Part shown: positions 7,893-13,097 of the stretch, in pieces
Numbering within the stretch: the first letter of the stretch is position 1
How the letters are laid out: every line of letters starts with the position of its first letter
DNA from: Bacteroidales bacterium
Lineage (GTDB): Bacteria; Bacteroidota; Bacteroidia; Bacteroidales; UBA3663
Assembly: GCA_016293065.1 (NCBI GenBank)
Contig: JAEDEY010000057.1
Location: 1 to 13,097, forward strand
Direction of reading: 5' to 3'
DNA: 13,097 nucleotides
Made by a program: the position numbers and the translations under genes
Notes under the pieces: model-generated
What the model saw: only the letters and a program-made list of their open reading frames with translations
What the model was told of the DNA's origin: nothing
Database searches by the model: none

Positions 7893-7940
7893 TGGAACAA
7901 ATATATGCAAAATATCAATATCTCGCAAATATTTGTTCCA
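7893..7940. promoter_or_regulatory. 48-bp near-perfect palindrome (operator candidate) upstream of dnaN
   Basis: TGGAACAAATAT (7893-7904) and ATATTTGTTCCA (7929-7940) are perfect 12-bp inverted repeats. The symmetry continues to the centre: 20 of 24 opposed positions pair, with mismatches only at 7905/7928, 7909/7924, 7911/7922 and the central 7916/7917. The dyad covers both boxes of the dnaN promoter. The predicted transcription start falls at its outer edge, so the element would work mainly as a DNA site, not as an RNA hairpin. The binding protein is unknown. Confidence 0.75.
7898..7929 (-). promoter_or_regulatory. Promoter of the dnaN unit
   Basis: On the minus strand, TTTG (7929-7926) is followed after exactly 20 bases by TATATTTG (7905-7898), a full match to the Bacteroidetes -33/-7 consensus. 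Transcription would start near 7891, giving a leader of about 37 bases before the ATG at 7854. Both boxes lie inside the 48-bp palindrome. Confidence 0.8.
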
Positions 7941-7980
7941 AAAAAAGTCATTAATTAGCGATAATGGGCAGAAAATGGCT

Positions 7981-7989
7981 TTATCCACC
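7981..7989 (+). promoter_or_regulatory. Single DnaA-box-like sequence upstream of dnaN
   Basis: TTATCCACC differs from the consensus DnaA box TTATCCACA only at the last base. It lies about 41 bases upstream of the palindrome, in the pepD-dnaN gap. No cluster of such boxes was seen nearby, so this is not an origin; it may be a chance match or a DnaA regulatory site. Confidence 0.25.
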
Positions 7990-8021
7990 AAACATTATCC
8001 TCTTTATGTTGCTATTATGGG

Positions 8022-9467
8022 TCAACAACGGCTCAATATCTCCTTGAGGTAAGCATAGAATGGACCTACCGAAGGAATGTAGAGTCGCTCGTCAGGAGAG
8101 TGTACGCCTTCCATAGTAGGACCGATGCTCACCATGTCGAGATATGGGTACTTGGTGAGGAAGAGTCCTGTCTCGAGTCCGGCATGGATAGCCATGATTT
8201 CAGGCTCTTTGCCATAGAGGTCGCGATAGGTGTCGGCACATACCTTCATGATAGGCGAATTGGTGTTTGGCTTCCAGCCAGGATAGCCGCTTCCTTGCTT
8301 CACCTCTGCTCCAGCGAGGCTCAATACTGTTGCCACTACTTGTGCGATGGCACGCTTCTCCGATTCTACCGAGCTGCGCTGGCTTGTCTCGATCTTGATG
8401 ACACCTGGTTCGATCATCTTGACCGATGCCATGTTGGTCGAGGTCTCGACGAGTCCAGGCATCGAACGGCTCATGCCCTGTACGCCATGCGGACAGGCGA
8501 TGAGTGCCTTGATGAGGCGGTCTGCCACTTCTTTCTCGATCACTGTCTCAGGAGCATCGGCTGTCTCGATAGTGATCTTCATGCCCTTCTCGATGTCGCC
8601 CACTTCGCCCTCGATCATTGCAGCAAACTGGTTGAGCTCAGCCACTACATTGTCCTTGCTGCTGTATGGGATGCCTATCACTGCCTCTGCCTCACGTGCG
8701 ATGGCGTTGCGGAGGTTGCCGCCGTTGATGGCAGCAAGCTGTGCATCAGGCTGTGTGGTGAGGAAACGGGCCAGCACCTTGTTGGCATTGGCATGTTCGA
8801 GATGGATGTCGCCACCCGAGTGACCGCCGAGCAAGCCGCTTACCTTGACCTTGGCATAGTAGAGATCCTTTGGAGCAGGAACTGGAGTATAGCGGAACAG
8901 ACCAACGGTGTCCATACCGCCTGCACAGCCAATGAAAATCTGTCCTTCGGTCTCAGAGTCGAGGTTGATGAGCACCTTGCCTGTCATGAATCCTTCCTCG
9001 ATGGCATTGGCACCTGTCATGCCAGTCTCTTCGTCGTAGGTAAACAGAGCCTCAAGCGGGCCATGCTGGAAGCTGTCGTCAATGAGACATGCGAGCGAGA
9101 GAGCCACACCCACACCGTTGTCAGCTCCGAGGGTAGTGCCATTGGCCTTCACCCAGTCACCGTCGATGATGGTTTCGATAGGGTCGTTCTCGAAGTCGTG
9201 ATCGACACCCGAGTTCTTTTCGCATACCATGTCGATGTGTCCCTGCATGACGATGGTCTGATGGTCTTCATAACCAGGAGTAGCAGGCTTGCGCATCAGG
9301 ACGTTGCCTGTCGCATCAAGCTGACATTCGATGTTGTGCTGCTTGGCAAAATCGACAAGCCACTGGCGGATTTTCTCTTCTTTTTTCGATGGACGAGGCA
9401 CCTTTGTAATCTGATCAAAGATGTTCCATACCAAGTTTGGTGATAGATTTTTGATTTCCATATTCAT
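8022..9467 (-). CDS. pepD: Aminoacyl-histidine dipeptidase (M20 family, PepD)
   Basis: This 481-aa enzyme matches the cytosolic beta-alanyl/aminoacyl-histidine dipeptidase family, which splits Xaa-His and other dipeptides with two zinc ions. Metal and catalytic motifs are complete: GHIDM with H77 and D79, ADNGVGVA with bridging D116, TYDEETG with E146 and E147, NLDSE with D170, and GVHSPDERL with H456. A lid domain lies between about residues 190 and 390. No signal peptide is present. The first codons read MNM, so translation may start at 9467 or at the third codon (9461); the gene product is unaffected. It is transcribed towards dnaN but separated by 167 bases holding dnaN's own promoter, so it is probably a single-gene unit, divergent from the small membrane protein gene at 9602. 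Confidence 0.95.
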   Translation of the reverse strand: MNMEIKNLSPNLVWNIFDQITKVPRPSKKEEKIRQWLVDFAKQHNIECQLDATGNVLMRKPATPGYEDHQTIVMQGHIDMVCEKNSGVDHDFENDPIETIIDGDWVKANGTTLGADNGVGVALSLACLIDDSFQHGPLEALFTYDEETGMTGANAIEEGFMTGKVLINLDSETEGQIFIGCAGGMDTVGLFRYTPVPAPKDLYYAKVKVSGLLGGHSGGDIHLEHANANKVLARFLTTQPDAQLAAINGGNLRNAIAREAEAVIGIPYSSKDNVVAELNQFAAMIEGEVGDIEKGMKITIETADAPETVIEKEVADRLIKALIACPHGVQGMSRSMPGLVETSTNMASVKMIEPGVIKIETSQRSSVESEKRAIAQVVATVLSLAGAEVKQGSGYPGWKPNTNSPIMKVCADTYRDLYGKEPEIMAIHAGLETGLFLTKYPYLDMVSIGPTMEGVHSPDERLYIPSVGPFYAYLKEILSRC

Positions 9468-9558
9468 TTCTTTTGATAAAAAAAGTTAAAATGATTGCTT
9501 TTTCAAGAGTCAAATAAAATTTATAGTCGAAAAACTACTCATTTGAAAATAAAATGAC

Positions 9559-9566
9559 TATCTTTG
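9559..9566 (+). promoter_or_regulatory. Probable -7 box for the 67-aa protein/OmpH-like unit
   Basis: TATCTTTG fits the Bacteroidetes -7 consensus TAnnTTTG and lies 35 bases before the ATG at 9602. No TTG stands at the expected -33 distance; the nearest TTTG (9542-9545) is only 13 bases away. The placement in a divergent, AT-rich gap supports it. Confidence 0.5.
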
Positions 9567-9601
9567 CAACTGCATTTTTGTGATTTGACACTGCAAATAT
9601 A

Positions 9602-9805
9602 ATGAATATGTGGCAAACTATAGCAATTTCTGTCGGAATAATTTTAATCTGTTTTGTTTTTTTAGCAATTCGGGTTATATTTAAGAAAAATGGAACCTTT
9701 CCGAAGACTCATGTGAGTCAAAGTAAGGCCATGCGCGACAGGGGTATTCACTGTGTGCAAACTCAGGATTTTGAGGAACGTACACGCAAGGGATTATACG
9801 ATTAA
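9602..9805 (+). CDS. Small conserved Bacteroidetes membrane protein, function unknown
   Basis: This 67-aa protein has one transmembrane helix (about residues 5-27) followed by a basic stretch and a short polar tail. The tail pattern FPKTHV (33-38) then RDRGIHCVQTQDFEER (45-60), with single Cys C51, resembles a short conserved family I recall from Bacteroidetes genomes, where a tail of the form G-I-x-C followed by Q-D-x-E recurs. With Lys/Arg after the helix, the tail is probably cytosolic. No function is known to me. It begins about 35 bases after a TATCTTTG box and ends 19 bases before the OmpH-like gene, so the two are probably co-transcribed. An alternative start at the third codon is possible. 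The conserved sequence argues it is a real gene despite its size. Confidence 0.75.
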   Translation: MNMWQTIAISVGIILICFVFLAIRVIFKKNGTFPKTHVSQSKAMRDRGIHCVQTQDFEERTRKGLYD

Positions 9806-9824
9806 ATTAAACTCAGATATTTAT

Positions 9825-10412
9825 ATGAAGAAATCATCTATTGTCGCTGCAGCAATCGCAGTCCTTTTTGCAGGTAGCCTGGCTTCTTGCTCTAACAGCC
9901 AGCCTTCTATCACACCTGCATCATCTATCGCAGAAGGCGCTTCATTGCCTATTGCTTACGTGAATACAGATTCTTTGCTTGCCAACTATAACATGGCCAA
10001 GGATCTTAATGAGGAACTTATCAAGAAGACAGAAGACGCGCGTGCCAGCATCAACAGTCAGGCAGCAGCTCTCGAAAAGGAAGTCAACGAATTCCAGCGC
10101 AAGGTGCAGACCAATGCCTTCCTCAATGAACAGCGTGCTCAGTCTGAGGCCAACCGCCTTCAGAACAAGAAGGATCAGCTTGACCAGCTCAACTACAAGC
10201 TCCAGAACGACCTCGCTCAGGAGCAGGCTCAGATGAACGACCGTCTCATCGACACTATTCAGTCTGTCCTCAAGGAATACAATGCTGTCAAGAAGTTCGA
10301 GCTCATCCTCAGCAACACAATGCACGACAACATCTTGCTCGACAATCCTAAGTATGATATTACCAACGAGCTCCTTGAGATTCTCAATTCTCGTTACGCA
10401 GAAAATAAGTAA
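9825..10412 (+). CDS. OmpH/Skp-family lipoprotein
   Basis: I chose the ATG at 9825 (195 aa) over one 72 bases upstream because it starts a clear signal, MKKSSIVAAAIAVLFAG, with lipobox LASC and Cys at residue 22, whereas the longer form overlaps the preceding gene and hides the signal. The mature part shows the OmpH/Skp plan: a short strand with PIAYVNTDSLLANY (about 44-57), two long charged helices (about 60-150) forming coiled-coil arms, and a C-terminal strand/helix (about 153-192) with YDITNELLEILNSRY. Skp-type chaperones hold unfolded outer membrane proteins in the periplasm. This copy is membrane-anchored through lipid, unlike the soluble E. coli protein. It follows the 67-aa membrane protein gene by 19 bases and is not beside bamA here. 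Chaperone activity is inferred from the family only. Confidence 0.87.
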   Translation: MKKSSIVAAAIAVLFAGSLASCSNSQPSITPASSIAEGASLPIAYVNTDSLLANYNMAKDLNEELIKKTEDARASINSQAAALEKEVNEFQRKVQTNAFLNEQRAQSEANRLQNKKDQLDQLNYKLQNDLAQEQAQMNDRLIDTIQSVLKEYNAVKKFELILSNTMHDNILLDNPKYDITNELLEILNSRYAENK

Positions 10413-10435
10413 TCACAAATAAAACAATTTGTCGA

Positions 10436-10471
10436 AAAAGAGCCCAGCAGGATTTCCTGCCGGGCTCTTTT
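10436..10471. terminator. Two-way intrinsic terminator
   Basis: AAAAGAGCCC and GCAGG (10436-10445, 10447-10451) pair with CCTGC and GGGCTCTTTT (10456-10460, 10462-10471) around loop ATTT, with one A/C mismatch in the stem. T runs exist on both strands (CTTTTCTTTTT on +). It lies 23 bases after the OmpH-like gene stop and 24 bases beyond the stop of the convergent small gene at 10496, so it serves both. Confidence 0.93.
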
Positions 10472-10495
10472 CTTTTTCGTCAGTTTGGCGAATTG

Positions 10496-10861
10496 TTAGT
10501 TTGCAGTACGTACCTCGTTGGCCTTCTTTGCAGCCTTCTCTGCCTTCTCCTGTGCTGACTTAGCCTTCTTTGCTGCTTTCTCGGCAGCCTTCTGAGCGCG
10601 GATGTTGGCATCGATTACCTTTTTCTTTGCCTTGAGATCCTCGAGCTCAGCCTTGAGTGTAGTGAGCTGTGAAGAGAGTGAAGTGTCATTTGGATCAGCC
10701 TTCATCTTAGCCTTGACGGTCTTTACCTCAAGCGACTTTACGTTGATTTCCTTTTTGTACTGTTCGCTGAGCTGAGCATCTGTAAGCTGATCGTCAGCCA
10801 TTACCAATGTAGGCATTGCCAATGCTGCACAAAGCAGCAGGGTCTTGATAGAGAGTCTCAT
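10496..10861 (-). CDS. Small secreted Lys/Ala-rich coiled-coil protein, function unknown
   Basis: The 121-aa product has a signal peptide (residues 1-22, probable cleavage after VMA before DDQL). The mature part is almost wholly helical and highly charged: a heptad-like region with VKTVKAKMKAD and LTTLKAELEDLKAKKK (about 46-82), then a Lys/Ala/Glu-rich tail with AEKAAKKAK-type repeats (about 91-115). It is probably an extended periplasmic or envelope-associated coiled coil. I do not recognise a named family. It lies 63 bases after pepO on the same strand with no evident promoter or terminator between, so it is probably the last gene of the mazG-pepO unit, ending at the terminator near 10450. 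The tail's low complexity makes homology searches unreliable. Confidence 0.7.
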   Translation of the reverse strand: MRLSIKTLLLCAALAMPTLVMADDQLTDAQLSEQYKKEINVKSLEVKTVKAKMKADPNDTSLSSQLTTLKAELEDLKAKKKVIDANIRAQKAAEKAAKKAKSAQEKAEKAAKKANEVRTAN

Positions 10862-10924
10862 ACTGAATTGATTTAGATGTTAATGATACATTATTTATAT
10901 ATTGTGTAATCTTCTGTTTCTGTT

Positions 10925-12949
10925 TTACCAGATGTTGACACGGTTTTCTGGAGCTACATAGAGAGCATCACCAGGCTGGATATTGAATGCCTCATACCAT
11001 GCATTGCACTGAGCGACACCACCATTGACGCGCAGATGGTTTGCTGAATGAACATCGATGAGAGTGTATCGGCGGAGGATCTCCTCGGTAGAGACACCTG
11101 CCCAAACGTTGGCATACGAGAGGAAGAAACGCTGTTCAGGAGTGAAGCCATTCTCGACAGGGAGCTTGCCGTTCTGCTCTTCAGCTATCTTGAGTGCCTT
11201 GAATGCGATGTTGAGTCCACCGTGGTCAGCAAGGTTCTCGCCGAGGCAGAGACGTCCGTTGCTGTGCAGGTCGCCTGGGATAACCCAGAGGCTGTCGTAG
11301 TACTGTACCATCTGCTCAGCAGGCACGTTGAATGCCTTGACATCTTCTTCGTTCCACCACTGGCGGAGGTTGCCGTCCTTGTCGTACTGGCGACCCTGGT
11401 CGTCGAAGCCGTGAGTCATCTCATGTCCGATGACAACACCGATGGCACCATAGTTGACAGCATCGTCGAAATCCTTCGAGAAGAATGGAGGCTGGAGGAT
11501 ACCTGCAGGGAAGCAGATCTCGTTGGTGGTTGGGTTGTAGTAGGCATTGACAGTCTGAGGAGTCATGAACCACTCGTTCTTATCGACAGGCTTGTTGTAG
11601 TGCTTCTCCTTGCTGAGGTTCCAGTAGAACTTGCTTGCAGCCACCACATTCTCGAGGAGGCTCTTCTGTGGGTCGATAGTCAGGCCAGAGATGTCTTCCC
11701 ACTCATCAGGATAACCCACCTTGACATAGAAAGTCGAGAGCTTCTCGAGAGCCACCTTCTTGGTCTCTTCGCTCATCCATTCCTGTGCCTTGATCACCTC
11801 ACCGAGAGATGTCTGGAGGTTGGCAACGAGCTTCACCATGCGCTCCTTTGACTCAGCAGGGAAGTACTTCTCGACATACATCTGACCTACAGCCTCACCG
11901 AGAAGACCATCCACACGGTTGACAGCACGCTTCCATCGAGGCTGCTGTTCCTTGGCTCCGGTGAGCTTCTGGTTGAATGCGAAGTTCTCGTTGGTGAAGT
12001 CATCGCTGAGCAATCCGCTCAAGCCGCTGATGGTCTGGAACTCATAGATGGTCTTGAGGTCATCGAGAGGAGCCTCGTTGATGATCTTGCAAGCCAAAGC
12101 CACAGGGATAGGCTGACCGATGACGATGGTGTCGGTCTGGTCGTATGTGTAGTTCTTGAGGTAGAGAGCCCAGTCGAAGCTGCAGAGCTTTGAGAGTTCA
12201 GCCACAGTCATCTTGTTATAGTTGGCTTCTGGGTCGCGAAGTTCTTCCATCGACTTGCTTGCCTGAGCTATCTGAGTCTCATACTTCATGATGGTTGCCA
12301 CCTTCTTGGCAGCAGTAGCCTCATCTGTGCCGATGAGCTTGTAGAGGTTCTGAGCATGTTCGATGAAAGCCTCGCGAATCTTCTTCACCTGAGGGTCATC
12401 GCTGATGTAGTAATCGCGGTTGCCGAGGCTGAGACCACCCTGGCCAATCTGCACGATGTTGTTCTTTGAGTCCTTCTCGTCAGCTCCGCAATAGAGACTC
12501 CAGAGAAGGTTGTCGTGCTCCGAAGCAGCATAGGCAATCAGTTCCTCGCGGGTCTTCATGCTGTTGATCTTCTCAAGATAAGGGAGGAGAGGGGTGTAGC
12601 CTTCAGCATTGAGGCGTGTGCTGTCCATACAGAGCTTGTAGAGATCGCCCACCTTCTGAGCCACAGAGCCGAACTCATGTTCCTCGGCTGCGAGACCCTG
12701 GATGAGTTCGCTGAGCTGGTTGGTGTTGTCATCGGCAAGCTTTGTGAAGCTGCCCCAACGAGGGAAAGCAGCAGGCTGAGGGTTGTTGTTGATCCAGTTG
12801 CCTGTAGCAAACTTGAAGAAGTCGTCGCCAGGACGAGCTGTGGTGTCAAGGTTGGTATAGTCGATACCAGAGGTCTTGACAGGTGCGTTGCTTGTGCATG
12901 CACCCAATGCCATTGCGCTGATTGCGCTCATAATAAATAGTTTTTTCAT
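10925..12949 (-). CDS. pepO: M13-family zinc metallopeptidase lipoprotein (PepO, neprilysin-like)
   Basis: This 674-aa endopeptidase starts with a lipoprotein signal, lipobox LGAC and Cys at residue 18, so it is membrane-anchored on the periplasmic or outer side. The large helical N-terminal half (about 40-420) is the M13_N domain that limits substrate to peptides. The catalytic domain has substrate-binding NAYYNP (468-473), FPAGILQPPFF, zinc motif HEMTH (H509, E510, H513), third ligand and partner ENLAD (E571, D575) and the active-site DVHS with H634. The C-terminus VAPENRVNIW is typical: members end in a W preceded by RV. The family cleaves small peptides, and bacterial members assist peptide use. 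The start codon overlaps the mazG stop as ATGA, indicating translational coupling. All key residues are present. Confidence 0.96.
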   Translation of the reverse strand: MKKLFIMSAISAMALGACTSNAPVKTSGIDYTNLDTTARPGDDFFKFATGNWINNNPQPAAFPRWGSFTKLADDNTNQLSELIQGLAAEEHEFGSVAQKVGDLYKLCMDSTRLNAEGYTPLLPYLEKINSMKTREELIAYAASEHDNLLWSLYCGADEKDSKNNIVQIGQGGLSLGNRDYYISDDPQVKKIREAFIEHAQNLYKLIGTDEATAAKKVATIMKYETQIAQASKSMEELRDPEANYNKMTVAELSKLCSFDWALYLKNYTYDQTDTIVIGQPIPVALACKIINEAPLDDLKTIYEFQTISGLSGLLSDDFTNENFAFNQKLTGAKEQQPRWKRAVNRVDGLLGEAVGQMYVEKYFPAESKERMVKLVANLQTSLGEVIKAQEWMSEETKKVALEKLSTFYVKVGYPDEWEDISGLTIDPQKSLLENVVAASKFYWNLSKEKHYNKPVDKNEWFMTPQTVNAYYNPTTNEICFPAGILQPPFFSKDFDDAVNYGAIGVVIGHEMTHGFDDQGRQYDKDGNLRQWWNEEDVKAFNVPAEQMVQYYDSLWVIPGDLHSNGRLCLGENLADHGGLNIAFKALKIAEEQNGKLPVENGFTPEQRFFLSYANVWAGVSTEEILRRYTLIDVHSANHLRVNGGVAQCNAWYEAFNIQPGDALYVAPENRVNIW

Positions 12950-13097
12950 TTGTTTATATTTGTTTTGTCATGTTCTTTCTCTTTCGCTTCGTTCCACAAT
13001 TCGTCCATCTCGGCGAGCGTCATGTCGTTGAGCATCTTGCCTTGTTCCTTGGCTTTTGTTTCAACATAGGTGAAGCGGCGGATGAACTTCTGGTTGG
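12946..13097 (-). CDS. mazG: Nucleoside triphosphate pyrophosphohydrolase MazG, C-terminal end (partial)
   Basis: The last 49 residues are visible: NQKFIRRFTYVE followed by a helix with KMLNDMTLAEMDELWNEAK and a short charged tail. This is the well-conserved C-terminus of the two-domain housekeeping MazG, which hydrolyses NTPs to NMPs and pyrophosphate and removes abnormal nucleotides. The metal-binding motifs lie outside the window. The TGA stop (12948-12946) overlaps the pepO start by four bases, so mazG heads or precedes pepO in one unit whose promoter is beyond the right edge. Confidence 0.85.
   Translation of the reverse strand, partial: NQKFIRRFTYVETKAKEQGKMLNDMTLAEMDELWNEAKEKEHDKTNINK

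Noticed and set aside
7960..7999. A GATAATG / CATTATC inverted repeat after pepD as a terminator
   Set aside because: The 7-bp AT-rich arms are 26 bases apart with no T tail; not a credible terminator.
8100..9443. A 447-codon open frame on the + strand
   Set aside because: It is antisense to pepD, which carries every M20 metal-binding residue. The His/Cys/Val-rich antisense translation looks like a mirror of pepD codons.
9481..9514. A possible pepD promoter on the minus strand (TTTG, 22 bases, TAACTTTT)
   Set aside because: The -7 box lacks its final G and the spacing is longer than in the two good promoters here; too weak to list as a feature.
9753..9824. An upstream extension of the OmpH-like protein by 24 residues
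   Set aside because: It overlaps the 67-aa membrane protein gene and would bury the lipoprotein signal; the ATG at 9825 gives a standard signal and lipobox.
11048..11851. A 267-codon open frame on the + strand
   Set aside because: It is antisense to the catalytic half of pepO and shows no domain, signal or start context.

Overview
The window reads as a chromosomal segment of an anaerobic gut- or oral-type Bacteroidales bacterium, most likely of the Prevotella group. The signs are Bacteroidetes-style promoters (TTTG, 20 bases, TAnnTTTG), the absence of strong Shine-Dalgarno sites, Bacteroidetes-only families (DUF4835, LruC/DUF4842 lipoproteins, a short conserved membrane protein, OmpH-like lipoproteins) and generally Prevotella-like protein sequences. 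No tRNA, rRNA, CRISPR array, insertion sequence or phage gene was seen. The region looks like core genome with one accessory-looking surface lipoprotein gene at the left edge.

Layout, left to right. (1) 1-55: probable tail of an upstream + strand gene, then an AT-rich gap with a good promoter at 148-179. (2) 236-1945 (+): a secreted LruC-domain lipoprotein with an extra C-terminal beta-rich module. (3) 1954-1992: a strong two-way terminator shared by two convergent units. (4) 2025-7854 (-): a tight five-gene unit, transcribed right to left as dnaN (sliding clamp), DEDDh exonuclease, DUF4835 secreted protein, recN and M64-family metallopeptidase. Gaps between genes are 34, 6, 4 and 11 bases, so a single transcript is likely. 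Its promoter at 7898-7929 lies inside a nearly perfect 48-bp palindrome. (5) 8022-9467 (-): pepD, a cytosolic M20 dipeptidase. (6) 9602-10412 (+): a two-gene unit, a 67-aa membrane protein then an OmpH/Skp-like lipoprotein, ending at a second two-way terminator (10436-10471). (7) 10496-13097 (-): the convergent unit mazG (3' end only), pepO (M13 metallopeptidase lipoprotein) and a small secreted Lys/Ala-rich coiled-coil protein; mazG and pepO overlap by four bases.

How the genes work together. The central unit joins replication and repair (clamp, proofreading-type exonuclease, RecN) with two exported proteins (DUF4835 and M64 peptidase), so genome replication and envelope functions may be co-expressed. 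Three peptidases of different clans (M64, M20, M13) lie within 11 kb, two exported and one cytosolic, which fits a peptide-using lifestyle. The most notable non-coding signal is the dnaN operator-like palindrome. I found no clearly new multi-gene defence or mobile system; the window is mostly ordinary core genome.
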